DNA of 64,000 nucleotides from Gammaproteobacteria bacterium (GCA_018661465.1 JABJIC010000035.1:16489-80488); one strand, 5' to 3'; counted from the first letter of the stretch, positions 47,329-56,895 are shown. Numbers and translations: made by a program. Notes: generated from the letters alone by a model not told the origin.

Positions 47329-48084
47329 ATGAATTTTACAGATAAAACAGTATTGGTAACTGGCGGCTCTCGCGGCATCGGCCGGGCAATAGCTCAAGGC
47401 TTTGCCGCTAGAGGTGCTCGCGTCGCAATTGTTTATCGCGACAACAAGGCTGCAGCAGATGAAGCCTTGGCGGGGTTTGACGGAGAAGGTCATATAGCAA
47501 TCGCGGCCGACGTCGCCGACGCAGATGCGGTGGAGCAATCAGTCAATTCAATCGTTGAGACATTCGGGAAGTTGGATGTATTGGTTAATAATGCAGGAAT
47601 TGGTATTTATCATCCTCTCCCAGAAAGTAGCTATGAGGCTTGGCAAGACGCCTGGCAGCAGACATTGCAAACCAACTTAATAGGTCCTGCTAATCTGTGT
47701 TTCTGTGCCGCAAGAAAAATGATGGAAAGCGGAGGCGGAAGGATCATAAATATTTCTTCCCGCGGTGCTTATCGCGGTGAACCCATCAAGCCAGCTTATG
47801 GTGCCAGTAAGGCAGCGTTAAACTCTCTTACACAGTCATTAGCTATTGCCTTGGCACCCCACAAGATTTACGTTGCAGCGGTTGCGCCGGGCTTCGTAAA
47901 TACGGAGTTGAGTGCAAAAAGATTGGGCGGAGCAGAAGGAGCGGAAATCAAAGCCCAGAGCCCGTTCAATCGTGTGGCAGAACCGGAAGAAGTTGCACAT
48001 GCCGTATTCTTTCTCGCGTCTGAAGGCGCCGAATTTTCCAGCGGTACGATCATTGATGTGAACGGGGCGTCATATTTTCGCTAA
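47329..48084 (+). CDS. Short-chain dehydrogenase/reductase
   Basis: The product is a 251-residue SDR with VTGGSRGIGRAIA at the cofactor site, NNAGIG, and YGASKAALNSL as the active-site Tyr-x3-Lys. The C-terminal SSGTIIDVNG is typical of FabG-like proteins that act on acyl or small carbonyl substrates. The substrate cannot be assigned. An ATG at 47329 fits the family start; an upstream in-frame TTG at 47311 is possible. It lies 37 nt after gapA. Confidence 0.9.
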   Translation: MNFTDKTVLVTGGSRGIGRAIAQGFAARGARVAIVYRDNKAAADEALAGFDGEGHIAIAADVADADAVEQSVNSIVETFGKLDVLVNNAGIGIYHPLPESSYEAWQDAWQQTLQTNLIGPANLCFCAARKMMESGGGRIINISSRGAYRGEPIKPAYGASKAALNSLTQSLAIALAPHKIYVAAVAPGFVNTELSAKRLGGAEGAEIKAQSPFNRVAEPEEVAHAVFFLASEGAEFSSGTIIDVNGASYFR

Positions 48085-48140
48085 GTTCTTTATTTTGTTT
48101 TTCAGCAGAGAAAATGAAGGATATCTGATATAAACAAGCC

Positions 48141-49160
48141 ATGAAATTTTTCATTCCCATAAAAAAAATCACGCTCAGCATTCTGATCTTGAGTTTTTAT
48201 TCTGTCCCGTTAATGGCACAGAATGACGTCGAGCTGATCCCGGTGGAAGCTCCTATTCCTCCAGGCATGGAAACCGTTGATTTTTACAGCGCAGCCGTAG
48301 ACCGTCGGATGAAATTCGATATCGTACTACCCCAAGGCTACCATCAATCCAGCGACTCCTATCCGGTTGTATATCTTCTCCACGGTTATATGCAGAACTA
48401 CACCATATGGGGTCGAAATCTGGCTGCAGCATTCTATGCTCGAAACCTGAATGAACTGATTCTGGTGTTGCCTGATGGTGGCAATAGCTGGTTCATTAAC
48501 TATGCCTCTAACGAAGACGGTCAGCTTAATAATTGGGAAGATCATATTGTTGAAGATGTTATCAGCTACGTTGATGCCAATTATCGCACCGAGGCAAGGC
48601 GGGAAGGCCGTGCAATTGCGGGCCTTTCAATGGGAGGGTTCGGCGCTTATTCACTGGGTCTGCGGCACCCGGAACTATTTGTATCTATTGGTAGCACCAG
48701 TGGTGCTCTGGGTCATGCGCGTACCGCCGCTGCTGCGATTAGAGCAGGGGCAAATCGCAGCCAGGGGCCGCGGGATGAAGAGACTCAAGCCCGTATCGCT
48801 GAGGCAGATGCATTCATTTCAAAGATAGTGAACATTCCCGGATTTAGTACACAGGACGAAAGAACGCCTAAGGGTGTGGATTTCGAAACAGCAGAACAGG
48901 CCGATGCCTATGATCCATTTGTCATTATTTATGATGTGCCAAGGAGCCAGATGCCCCACATTTATATGGATTCCGGTACCGAAGATGGTTTGATCAATGA
49001 GGCGAGAGAATTGGCGAACCTGTTAATGGTAAATAATGTCCCGTTTGACTATATGCAAAGTAGGGGGAGGCATAATTCAGAATACTGGCGGCGATCCATC
49101 GGCCATATGATGACCATTCAGAATGAAGTTATGCAACGAGCTTTGGGTAAAAGGCCTTAG
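48141..49160 (+). CDS. Secreted esterase family protein (esterase D/feruloyl esterase-like)
   Basis: This is an exported alpha/beta hydrolase of 339 residues. A signal peptide ends near PLMAQ. VVYLLHGYMQNY is the oxyanion-hole region, and IAGLSMGGFGAYSLG contains the nucleophilic serine. RGRHNSEYWRRSIGH should hold the catalytic histidine. Family members hydrolyse S-formylglutathione or esterified sugars, and export makes an extracellular polymer or acyl substrate more likely. It is 56 nt after the SDR and may be in the same transcript. Confidence 0.9.
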   Translation: MKFFIPIKKITLSILILSFYSVPLMAQNDVELIPVEAPIPPGMETVDFYSAAVDRRMKFDIVLPQGYHQSSDSYPVVYLLHGYMQNYTIWGRNLAAAFYARNLNELILVLPDGGNSWFINYASNEDGQLNNWEDHIVEDVISYVDANYRTEARREGRAIAGLSMGGFGAYSLGLRHPELFVSIGSTSGALGHARTAAAAIRAGANRSQGPRDEETQARIAEADAFISKIVNIPGFSTQDERTPKGVDFETAEQADAYDPFVIIYDVPRSQMPHIYMDSGTEDGLINEARELANLLMVNNVPFDYMQSRGRHNSEYWRRSIGHMMTIQNEVMQRALGKRP

Positions 49161-49195
49161 TTGGGATTTTAAACCTTTAGAATTAACATTCAGAG

Positions 49196-49258
49196 TCTAA
49201 TCGGGTGGGGTCGAAATCTAATCGGGTAGAGTCGAAATCTAATCGAGTCTAGTCGAAA
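49196..49258. repeat. 21-nt tandem repeat, three copies
   Basis: Copies 49196-49216, 49217-49237 and 49238-49258 begin TCTAATCGG or TCTAATCGA and end GTCGAAA, with one to three changes each. The third copy contains the stop codon of the minus-strand DUF599 gene at 49249-49251, so the array covers the end of that gene. Confidence 0.92.
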
Positions 49259-49995
49259 GTAATTTCATCTTCATCGTGTACATTGTCCACCTGGCGAGCA
49301 GTTACCATAGCGTTCAGTGAGCTGGACATGAACTCTCTTCGATATAGCACGAAAATTACTACTGCAGTGGCTCCAATAAAAAACCAGGCGTTGATAAACC
49401 ATGCCAGGGCGGCCATGGCGAAATAATATGCTCGAATTCCGTAGTTATAGCTGTGAGCCGCTCGATCCAAAACCTTGGTAATTGCTCCAAAGTCTCGCTT
49501 GGCTGCTACTGCATTGTACTCTTCGTTTTCCCGATAATATTTTACCGTATGGAAGGAAGAGCCAAATACAATAAAACAGAAACCATATTGGCGTATGGAC
49601 CAGGTGAAAGTGAAGAATCCATAGACGAAGATGCAGAGCAACAAGAGCAGCTTCATTTGCACCACTTCGACAGAAACTTCCGTCACGAATCGAAGGGATG
49701 ACAGATTCATGAACATGTCACTTGCGGTACTCAGCACGGTGACCAGGCTGGCAAGAATCAAAAGGGAGGTAGATGCCAGAAATGAAACTTGTCTCTCAAG
49801 ACTGGACAATAATTCCGAGTCCACTTCGCTCATGCCGCTTATGCTGAGCTTCCTGACCCATTCCTTGCGATAGCGGTAAAGTACACTGGAGAGGCTGTTA
49901 CGTTTTCTTGCAGCACGTCGAGCAAGCAAGCTGTAGCCCAGCCAGGAACCGACAAAAAAGACGAAACTGAATATATCCAAGGGGCTAAAGTCCAT
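49249..49995 (-). CDS. DUF599-family membrane protein
   Basis: This inner-membrane protein has about 248 residues, with the first helix at MDFSPLDIFSFVFFVGSWLG and three more hydrophobic spans. FASTSLLILASLVTVLSTA and SIRQYGFCFIVFG match the DUF599 group. Its function is unknown. An ATG at 49995 is preferred; an in-frame reading from 50040 also exists. The acidic C-terminus (DNVHDEDEITFD) is encoded partly by the 21-nt repeat. Confidence 0.8.
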   Translation of the reverse strand: MDFSPLDIFSFVFFVGSWLGYSLLARRAARKRNSLSSVLYRYRKEWVRKLSISGMSEVDSELLSSLERQVSFLASTSLLILASLVTVLSTASDMFMNLSSLRFVTEVSVEVVQMKLLLLLCIFVYGFFTFTWSIRQYGFCFIVFGSSFHTVKYYRENEEYNAVAAKRDFGAITKVLDRAAHSYNYGIRAYYFAMAALAWFINAWFFIGATAVVIFVLYRREFMSSSLNAMVTARQVDNVHDEDEITFD

Positions 49996-50165
49996 GGCGG
50001 GCAGCTTACTCACAGCACTGTTGAAAAGCAACCGCCGCACAATAATTCACTTAGCGATTGTTGGTTTTAGATTGCGACTCTATTGAGAATATTGCGAGTT
50101 TAGAGCACTAATATTTCATTCGTATTCAATTCTAGTATGTCGAATTCTGTGGCACCATCACTTGT

Positions 50166-51728
50166 ATGACAGCAATAGCATCCATATCCAATGCCCAGTG
50201 CCGAATAGGGCGCCAGCTCTTAATGGTGGTTGATCATTTTTCCCTCGACTTGGGGCAACACTGGTGCCTGTTCGGAGGAAATGGGTCAGGAAAGACCCTA
50301 CTCGCTGAGCTTCTGTGCGGAAAGCGAGTCGATTCCGGCTCCTACGTGAGCTATGCCGATGGCTTCGATCCTGGAAAGGATATTCATATTGTTTCATTCG
50401 AAGAGCAACAACGCTTGTGGCAGCGAGACAATAGACTGGATATTAGTGAGTACGCAGATAACGCACAGGATCAAGGCACATTAGTAGAACAGTTAATCCG
50501 TGCCAGTCGCTCTACAAATAAGCAGGATGAAGCTTTGCTTTCCTCTCTCGCTGTAGAGCTCGCCCTGGAGGAGTTTTTGCATAAGGGAATTCGCTTTCTA
50601 TCTTCAGGGCAGATTCGACGTGTGCTGATAGCCCGTGCATTGTATGCCCGTCGTGATGATGTACCTCAGCTAATTGTTTTTGATGATCCTCTTGAAAGCA
50701 TAGACAGGTTTTCCTGTCAGAAGATGGAGGATTGTATTCAGCGTTATCTTGGTGAGAGCAATTGCAGTTTGCAGCTGTGTCGCCGGGAGCAGGATATTCT
50801 TCCTTCCGCGACCCATCTCGCTTTGATTCAGCGTTCAGAGAAAAAGATTTTCCTGTCACAACAGGGGCCAATTCAGAGCCTGCGTGAGTCTGATGACTTT
50901 GCAGATTTTAGGCATTTGCCCCCGGTAGGGCCGGATACATTGCCGGGGATTGCAACCCCTGATACATCTGAACAGCTAGGCGATGAAGCATTAATTCGGC
51001 TGGAAAATGTCTCAGCAAACTACGGCAGCCAAGCGGTTTTAAAGAATATTAATTGGATCATGAAATCTGGTGATCATGTGCTGATTGAGGGCCCTAATGG
51101 TTGTGGAAAATCCACTCTGCTCTCTTTAATCGATGGCGAGAACCATAAGGCATACGGTCAGGGAGTAAGCCTATTCGGTAAACTTCGCGGTAGTGGGGAA
51201 ACCGTGTGGGAGATTAAATCCCGATTTGGCGTAGTGTCCAACGAGCTACATAATAAATATGTAAAAGGTTGGCGGGTTTTGGATGTGGTGGTCTCCGGCT
51301 TCTTTGATTCTGTTGGTTTGTATGACGACAGCGGCGGATCAGAGCATCATCTGGCTCAGCAGTGGCTAAAAACTTTAGGTATCGAAAATATACACGAGAA
51401 CTACTACCACGAAATATCATTCGGCCAACAGAGGTTGGTGTTATTGGCTCGGGCTATGGTCAAGAGCCCTTCAATTCTCATTCTAGACGAACCCTGTGTG
51501 GGGCTGGATGATTATCATCGCAGCTTGATTCTCTCCACCTTAGAGCTTATCGCAGAGCAAACCAAAACCCAGCTAATTTATGTCAGCCATGTGGAGGACG
51601 AGAAACCAGGCTGCATTACTCAGAAGCTGGAATTCGTGGCCGGTGAATCAGGCGGCTTTATGCTGATACAAACTGAGCTATCTAATGAACAGGCAAATAA
51701 ACTCTCAAACGAAATGCCAACAGACTAG
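50166..51728 (+). CDS. modF: Twin ABC ATPase, ModF/PhrA-like
   Basis: This soluble protein of 520 residues has two ATP-binding cassettes. The first has Walker A GGNGSGKTLLAELL and signature FLSSGQIRRVLIA. The second has GPNGCGKSTLLSLI, signature ISFGQQRLVLLARAMV and Walker B LILDEPCVGLDDYH. No membrane domain is present, as in E. coli ModF. That protein was once called a photorepair protein and its function is uncertain. The stop codon shares the palindrome CTAG with the stop of the convergent CBS gene. Confidence 0.88.
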   Translation: MTAIASISNAQCRIGRQLLMVVDHFSLDLGQHWCLFGGNGSGKTLLAELLCGKRVDSGSYVSYADGFDPGKDIHIVSFEEQQRLWQRDNRLDISEYADNAQDQGTLVEQLIRASRSTNKQDEALLSSLAVELALEEFLHKGIRFLSSGQIRRVLIARALYARRDDVPQLIVFDDPLESIDRFSCQKMEDCIQRYLGESNCSLQLCRREQDILPSATHLALIQRSEKKIFLSQQGPIQSLRESDDFADFRHLPPVGPDTLPGIATPDTSEQLGDEALIRLENVSANYGSQAVLKNINWIMKSGDHVLIEGPNGCGKSTLLSLIDGENHKAYGQGVSLFGKLRGSGETVWEIKSRFGVVSNELHNKYVKGWRVLDVVVSGFFDSVGLYDDSGGSEHHLAQQWLKTLGIENIHENYYHEISFGQQRLVLLARAMVKSPSILILDEPCVGLDDYHRSLILSTLELIAEQTKTQLIYVSHVEDEKPGCITQKLEFVAGESGGFMLIQTELSNEQANKLSNEMPTD

Positions 51729-52156
51729 CTGCGTATGTAATTTTCCAGTTGCTCGATCGTTGACTGCTGATCACTGATAACATCTTTTACCAGATCCCCA
51801 AGAGACACCACGCCGACTACCTTATCATCATCGACAATGGGCAAATGTCGTATATGGTGTTCAGTCATTATTGGTAGTGATGCCTGCACAGTCATTGTTG
51901 AGGGAACACTGATTACATCAGTGCTCATGATTTCTCCTACCAGTGTTTTCTTGGAAGACCTGCCTTTGAGGATAACTTCTCTGGCGTAATCTCTTTCAGA
52001 AATAATACCTGTCAGCGAGTCGTCGTCCATAACAAGCAGGGCACCTGCCCGTTTGTCTGCCATTATCTGAATGGCTTCAAATACAGTAGCGTCCGATCGC
52101 ACTGACCAGATGTCATTCGAGGATTTGTAACCTAGTATCTGTTTTACTGTATGCAT
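51725..52156 (-). CDS. CBS-pair domain protein
   Basis: The product is a soluble 143-residue protein of two CBS domains. The first spans TVFEAIQIMADKRAGALLVM and ISERDYAREV, and the second VQASLPIMTEHHIRHLPIV. The pair probably binds adenosine nucleotides and acts as an energy or redox sensor. The 52156 start is supported by AAGGAG 7 nt upstream; the longer reading to 52192 is not conserved. No effector domain is fused. Confidence 0.9.
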   Translation of the reverse strand: MHTVKQILGYKSSNDIWSVRSDATVFEAIQIMADKRAGALLVMDDDSLTGIISERDYAREVILKGRSSKKTLVGEIMSTDVISVPSTMTVQASLPIMTEHHIRHLPIVDDDKVVGVVSLGDLVKDVISDQQSTIEQLENYIRS

Positions 52157-52526
52157 CGCGCACTCCTTATATTGGAGCGACGGCTTGGCCATTGTCTGGG
52201 GTTTCAGACCTAGTTTGGAATTGAGATTCCTTACCGTATTGACGTCTGAGAGCAGGCTTAGCTTACCGTCACATGCTGCGATGAAGTTGTAACTACCACT
52301 AGCTTCATCAGGGTTTATGTTGGAGACGTACTATTCACGGGCGCTGCTGCCTGTTTTTCAGTCATCCAGCAATCAATATACTCCTGCTATGGCACCATCT
52401 CAATATCTGTTTTGTGCCTCTTTAGTCACCTTCTTAGGCACTGCTGTGTCACTTGCTTGGATCCCTTTGGCCTAAGAGTTAATTAGGCTATGCTGGGCTT
52501 CAGGTCTAGTGATCTCCGGAGCAATC
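52157..52526. other. Divergent intergenic region of 370 bases
   Basis: The region separates the CBS gene (-) from an unknown gene (+) and should hold promoters for both. A TATGCT element lies near 52489, but without a matching -35. No hairpin, repeat or conserved ORF was recognised. Confidence 0.4.
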
Positions 52527-53129
52527 ATGAATACCAAAGCCAAAGAGCTGATGGATGCAATTCTCAGGTTAGAAGAAGAGCTACTTGAGGAACTGAAGGA
52601 TCAGGAAGAAAAGTTTCAATATAAGCTGGAAGGCACCAAAGTAAAATTTGAGGAAGCTGCTGCTCGAGCTCATAAAAAAGTGAAGAGGAACATCATACCC
52701 TTCTTTCGAAAATCTACACTTCGCAATACTGTCTCTGCTCCTTTCATTTATTCCATGATAATTCCATTAGCCTTTATGGATTTGACTATGAGCATTTATC
52801 AGCATATTTGCTTTCGCCTCTATGGCATTCCTCGAGTGAGGAGAGGGAAGTATATTGTGCTGGACAGGCAATATCTTGCCTACCTCAATGGTATTGAGAA
52901 GCTCAACTGCATGTACTGTGCTTACGGCAACGGAGTGATCGCATACTCGGGTGAAGTTATTTCACTTACGGAGCAATACTGGTGTCCAATCAAACATGCC
53001 CGCTCAGTAGCAGGAACACATAAGCGCTATCAACAGTTTCTGAGTTACGGTGATGGAGAGGATTACCATACTCAGGTACTAAAATTTCGCAATCAGCTGA
53101 AGGAAAACGAAAAGGATGGCGAGGACTAG
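52527..53129 (+). CDS. Unrecognised membrane protein with N-terminal coiled coil
   Basis: I do not recognise a function. The 200-residue product starts with a charged coiled-coil helix (residues 2-50, rich in Glu and Lys). A hydrophobic segment SMIIPLAFMDLTMSIYQHI follows, then a conserved-looking block with LNCMYCAYGNG and QYWCPIKHAR. That block resembles a cysteine/histidine-rich zinc or haem site. The start at 52527 is supported by CCGGAG about 6 nt upstream. It is 6 nt upstream of ycaQ, so they are probably co-transcribed. Confidence 0.8.
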   Translation: MNTKAKELMDAILRLEEELLEELKDQEEKFQYKLEGTKVKFEEAAARAHKKVKRNIIPFFRKSTLRNTVSAPFIYSMIIPLAFMDLTMSIYQHICFRLYGIPRVRRGKYIVLDRQYLAYLNGIEKLNCMYCAYGNGVIAYSGEVISLTEQYWCPIKHARSVAGTHKRYQQFLSYGDGEDYHTQVLKFRNQLKENEKDGED

Positions 53130-53135
53130 TACTGC

Positions 53136-54311
53136 ATGACTATAAGCTTGTCATCGATACAAGCCAGAAAGATCGCGCTTCAGTGTCAGGGGCTGTACCA
53201 ACGTAATAGCTTCGGGAAGGGTCTTGAGGCTACGGCGAAGGTCATTGACCATCTGGGCTATGTCCAGCTTGATACGCTTTCAGTGGTAGCAAGAGCCCAC
53301 CTTCATACCTTGTGGAATCGAGTTGATGGTTTCAGGCCGGACCACATTGATTCTCTGCAGCAGAAGGGTGAGATTTTCGAATACTGGGCCCATGCCCTGT
53401 CTCTTTTGCCTATGAAGGACTATCGCTTTGCCTTGCCGCGAATGAATCGAATAGCAAGAGGCGAGGTGCACTGGTATCAAAAAAATTCCAAACAAGCCAA
53501 ACATGTTATGAAAAGAATCAAGGAAGAAGGCGCACTATCCTCGAAGGACTTTGATGACAAAGCTGGCAGCAAAAACATGTGGTCTAGATCGCCTTCAAAG
53601 CAAGCGCTTGAGCAATTGTTCATGGAAGGTGAATTGATGATTCCCCGTAGGGTTAACTTTCATAAGGTTTACGATTTGAGGGAAAGAGTGCTCCCTGAAG
53701 GGCTGGATTTGAGTGAGCCTGATGAGGAAGAATTTTGCCGTCATCTGATTGGTAATTATCTGCGCGCTCATGGTCTGGGGCAGTTAAAAGAGATGTACTA
53801 TCTCCGCAAAGGGCTGGGTCCAGCAATGACTCGGGTTTCGCAGCAGATGGAAGAGGAGGGAGCAGTGATGTCCGTTATGAAAGAGGGTCAGCCCTACCTG
53901 ACTACCCAAGAAGCTCTCAATTGTTTGGATTCGCCTTCACCTCGAGCAAAATTAAGAATCCTCTCGCCATTTGATAACGCTGTGATTCAGCGAAAGCGGA
54001 TTAAAAGCTTATTTGATTATGACTATCAGATAGAGTGCTATGTGAAGAAAGAAAATCGCAAGTTCGGGTATTTTTGTCTACCTATACTTCGTAACAACAA
54101 ACTTGTAGCGCGCCTGGATGCCAAGGCATCTCGGAAAGATGGTGTATTTCATCTTTTGCATTTACATGTCGAGGACAGTAAGGAAAATGAGGAGAGCTTT
54201 TACAAGGCTCTGCGACCGGAACTTAAGAAGTATGCTGCCTTCAATGGCTGCAATCGACTTGAGATACACAAAATATCAGGCACCGAAGTAAAACCAGATT
54301 GGCCTGACTAA
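53136..54311 (+). CDS. ycaQ: YcaQ-type crosslink repair DNA glycosylase
   Basis: The product belongs to the HTH_42 family (E. coli YcaQ/AlkX, Streptomyces AlkZ), which unhooks DNA interstrand crosslinks by cutting the glycosidic bond. The 391 residues contain the catalytic QxD motif at Gln44-Leu-Asp46 in YVQLDTLSVVARAH. FEYWAHALSLLPM and LSPFDNAVIQRKRIKSLFDY are other family signatures. It is full length. It sits directly downstream of the coiled-coil protein gene. Confidence 0.93.
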   Translation: MTISLSSIQARKIALQCQGLYQRNSFGKGLEATAKVIDHLGYVQLDTLSVVARAHLHTLWNRVDGFRPDHIDSLQQKGEIFEYWAHALSLLPMKDYRFALPRMNRIARGEVHWYQKNSKQAKHVMKRIKEEGALSSKDFDDKAGSKNMWSRSPSKQALEQLFMEGELMIPRRVNFHKVYDLRERVLPEGLDLSEPDEEEFCRHLIGNYLRAHGLGQLKEMYYLRKGLGPAMTRVSQQMEEEGAVMSVMKEGQPYLTTQEALNCLDSPSPRAKLRILSPFDNAVIQRKRIKSLFDYDYQIECYVKKENRKFGYFCLPILRNNKLVARLDAKASRKDGVFHLLHLHVEDSKENEESFYKALRPELKKYAAFNGCNRLEIHKISGTEVKPDWPD

Positions 54312-54413
54312 ATTGCGCATAGATGAGAGTATTCATAAGAGAGTCACATTAGCAGAGAGCCCAAGAAAGTGAAAAGCCCAATTTTTGTCAGCTGGAAAAA
54401 CAAGAAGGAAAGA

Positions 54414-55853
54414 ATGCCCATGTTGAATAAAACCAGAGTCCTATTTGCAGCAATAGTCATAAGTTGCCTGCCGATATTGAGCCAGGCTCAACAAGCTGTC
54501 CCGCTGGAAGATCCTATTCCGGCGAAGATTCAGAAGGGGAATATAGTAGTAGCAGTAGAAAATTTCCTTCAGTTGCCCAAAACTGAAGATGTGAATATAG
54601 AAGGAGCCCATCCTGCGTTTGCTCGATTGCAATATCTATTGCCTGTAGGCGATGGCAGCGGTCGCCTGATGATTAACGATACCAGAGGCCTCTTATATGT
54701 TACTGATGAGGAAGGATCGAAGCCTGAGATATATCTCGACCTTCGCCAGCAGGATGTAGGCTTTAGCGATGCAACTTTTGCCAATGAAACCGGGCTGGCT
54801 GGCTTTACTTTTCATCCAGATTTTTCTCTGCCCGGTAGCCAAGGCTTTGGAAAATTCTATACAGCATACAGTTCGCCCTCTGATCATGGATATGCAAATT
54901 ATCTCGATGATGTTTCAGATAATCATGAGAGCGTAATTCGTGAGTGGACCGTTGATGATCCTGCAGCCAAAAAATTTAGTGGTAGCTCCAGAGAAATATT
55001 TCGCATTGGCCAATTCGATCAAAATCATAATATTGGAACTATAAAATTTAACCCTTTTGTTGATCAGAATTCGGCAGACTATGGCATGTTGTATGTCAGT
55101 ATGGGGGACGGAGGTGGAGCCCATGACCCAAGAGAATTTGGCCAGTCTCTTTCTGAGCCTATGTCGTCTCTGATGCGTATTGACCCACTGGGGGGTGAAG
55201 GCAGTCGTCAATATGGTATTCCAGTGGACAATCCTTTTGTGAATCAGCCCGGCATAGCGCCCGAGATTTGGGCGTACGGGCTGCGTCATACACAGCAATT
55301 CTCATTTGATACAGATGGTCGTATTTTTCTGGCGGATATCGGGCAGAACCAGGTAGAAGAAATAAACATTGCTGTACCCGGAGGTAATTTTGGCTGGAGA
55401 GTAAGGGAGGGCATGTTCGCAACTGCCTTCGCTTTTGATCGTGCCCGTCCTGGACCGGTCTATCAGAGGCCAGCTTCAGATCCTGAAGAGTTTATCTATC
55501 CTGTAGCTCAATATGATCATGATGAAGGCAATGCGGTGGGGAGTGGTTTTGTATATCGAGGCGATGGTATTCCAGAACTTGTTGGTAAATATGTATTTGC
55601 TGACATGGTGAGGGGCAGAATATTTTATATCGATGCCGATGACCTGACTCCAGGTGTGCCGGCCGAGATTCTGGAGCTGCGCCTGGAAATTGACGGTGAG
55701 GAACGAGAATTTCATGATGTCTCCAACTACCCTAATCGCTATTCTCAACGAAATAGATCAGATTTGCGTATGGGTATCGATAGTCAGGGAGAGTTGTATC
55801 TACTAAGCAAGGGAGATGGCATGGTTCGAAAGTTGGTCAGCTCGAACCTGTAA
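54414..55853 (+). CDS. Secreted PQQ-dependent sugar dehydrogenase (GSDH-like)
   Basis: This exported beta-propeller protein has 479 residues and a signal peptide ending at LSQAQ. It belongs to the glucose/sorbosone dehydrogenase family. GLAGFTFHPDF, NHNIGTIKFNP and YGLRHTQQFSFDTDG contain typical PQQ and calcium ligands. ADIGQNQVEEINI and VYRGDGIPELVGKYVFAD are further signatures. The substrate is unknown. Starts at 54369, 54414 and 54420 are possible; the middle two lie just after AAGGAA. It is the second putative PQQ enzyme in the window. Confidence 0.88.
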   Translation: MPMLNKTRVLFAAIVISCLPILSQAQQAVPLEDPIPAKIQKGNIVVAVENFLQLPKTEDVNIEGAHPAFARLQYLLPVGDGSGRLMINDTRGLLYVTDEEGSKPEIYLDLRQQDVGFSDATFANETGLAGFTFHPDFSLPGSQGFGKFYTAYSSPSDHGYANYLDDVSDNHESVIREWTVDDPAAKKFSGSSREIFRIGQFDQNHNIGTIKFNPFVDQNSADYGMLYVSMGDGGGAHDPREFGQSLSEPMSSLMRIDPLGGEGSRQYGIPVDNPFVNQPGIAPEIWAYGLRHTQQFSFDTDGRIFLADIGQNQVEEINIAVPGGNFGWRVREGMFATAFAFDRARPGPVYQRPASDPEEFIYPVAQYDHDEGNAVGSGFVYRGDGIPELVGKYVFADMVRGRIFYIDADDLTPGVPAEILELRLEIDGEEREFHDVSNYPNRYSQRNRSDLRMGIDSQGELYLLSKGDGMVRKLVSSNL

Positions 55854-55902
55854 CCCATTCATTGAAATTTCTGATACTTAATTCATTACTATTTGAACTA
55901 CT

Positions 55903-56706
55903 ATGAAAATTACTATTCTTTCCAATCGGGATTTGGCAAGTTGTGTTGCGCTCAATCACTTGCTGCCGGGCTTGGTGGATCATGAGGTAAATGTGTTTCT
56001 TTCCTCTAGAGTGGGTGGCTCAACAGAGCAAGCTAAAGAGCTTCAAGATTTAAAATTCTATGAACAGGACCTGTTCCTGAATACAGTATTTCCTATCGCC
56101 GATGCGCTAGATCTTACTGAGCCTCAATTACGAAGTTTCGACAGCCTTGCAAGGAAGTTTGACCTGGAAATCACCATCCTCAATAAAATAAATGGGGAGG
56201 AGGCTCAGCGATTCCAATCCAGTGAGCCTGATCTCGTTCTGTCAATTCGATACGGAATGATTCTTAAAGAAGCAGCGATAGCCTTGCCGAAATATGGTGT
56301 ATTGAATCTTCACTCCGGGAAGCTTCCTGATTACAAAGGAGTGATGGCGAGTTTTCGCGCAATGCTAAACGGAGATAAAGAACTGGCTTCTACACTGCAT
56401 TACATCGATGACAGCAGTATCGATACAGGAAAGGTAATTGGTATATCTTGCTTGCCGATGGACTCAAGTAAGTCCTATTTATGGCATGTGTTGGCCCTTT
56501 ATGAAGATGGGTGTCGCTTGATGTTGGAAAACGTTTTGAAAATTGGCGGTGGAGAGGAGATTAAGTGTCTCCCACAGGAAGCTTCGGGAAATTATTTTAG
56601 TTTTCCTGAACAACAGGATTTAGAGAGGTTTCGCGAAAAGGGATTACGACTCTTCGATAGCAATGAATTAGTCGAGATAGCAAAGCGGTTTTACAGGTCT
56701 GACTAA
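55903..56706 (+). CDS. Formyltransferase-family protein
   Basis: The 267-residue protein has a fold used by formyltransferases such as methionyl-tRNA or nucleotide-sugar formyltransferases. YGVLNLHSGKLPDYKG carries the active Asn135 and His137, and YIDDSSIDTGKVIG carries Asp174. The remainder, with N-terminal KITILSNRDLAS, differs from known enzymes. The substrate may be a modified amino-sugar, but no surrounding sugar genes support this. It is transcribed alone. Confidence 0.84.
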   Translation: MKITILSNRDLASCVALNHLLPGLVDHEVNVFLSSRVGGSTEQAKELQDLKFYEQDLFLNTVFPIADALDLTEPQLRSFDSLARKFDLEITILNKINGEEAQRFQSSEPDLVLSIRYGMILKEAAIALPKYGVLNLHSGKLPDYKGVMASFRAMLNGDKELASTLHYIDDSSIDTGKVIGISCLPMDSSKSYLWHVLALYEDGCRLMLENVLKIGGGEEIKCLPQEASGNYFSFPEQQDLERFREKGLRLFDSNELVEIAKRFYRSD

Positions 56707-56895
56707 TTTTCAATATCTGGCTATCATTCGCTAACGACCTATAGACGCTAGCTATCGGAATCTAATAGTCAGATTCAACTGTTGCCCCCATTGCAGATTC
56801 ATTCCAAAGCTCGTCAGCATTCCCGCAATTCCTCTTTTTCTGTTATCGTTAAGACATAAGCGCGCTAACAATCGGATTCCAGTACCGCGTACGGA

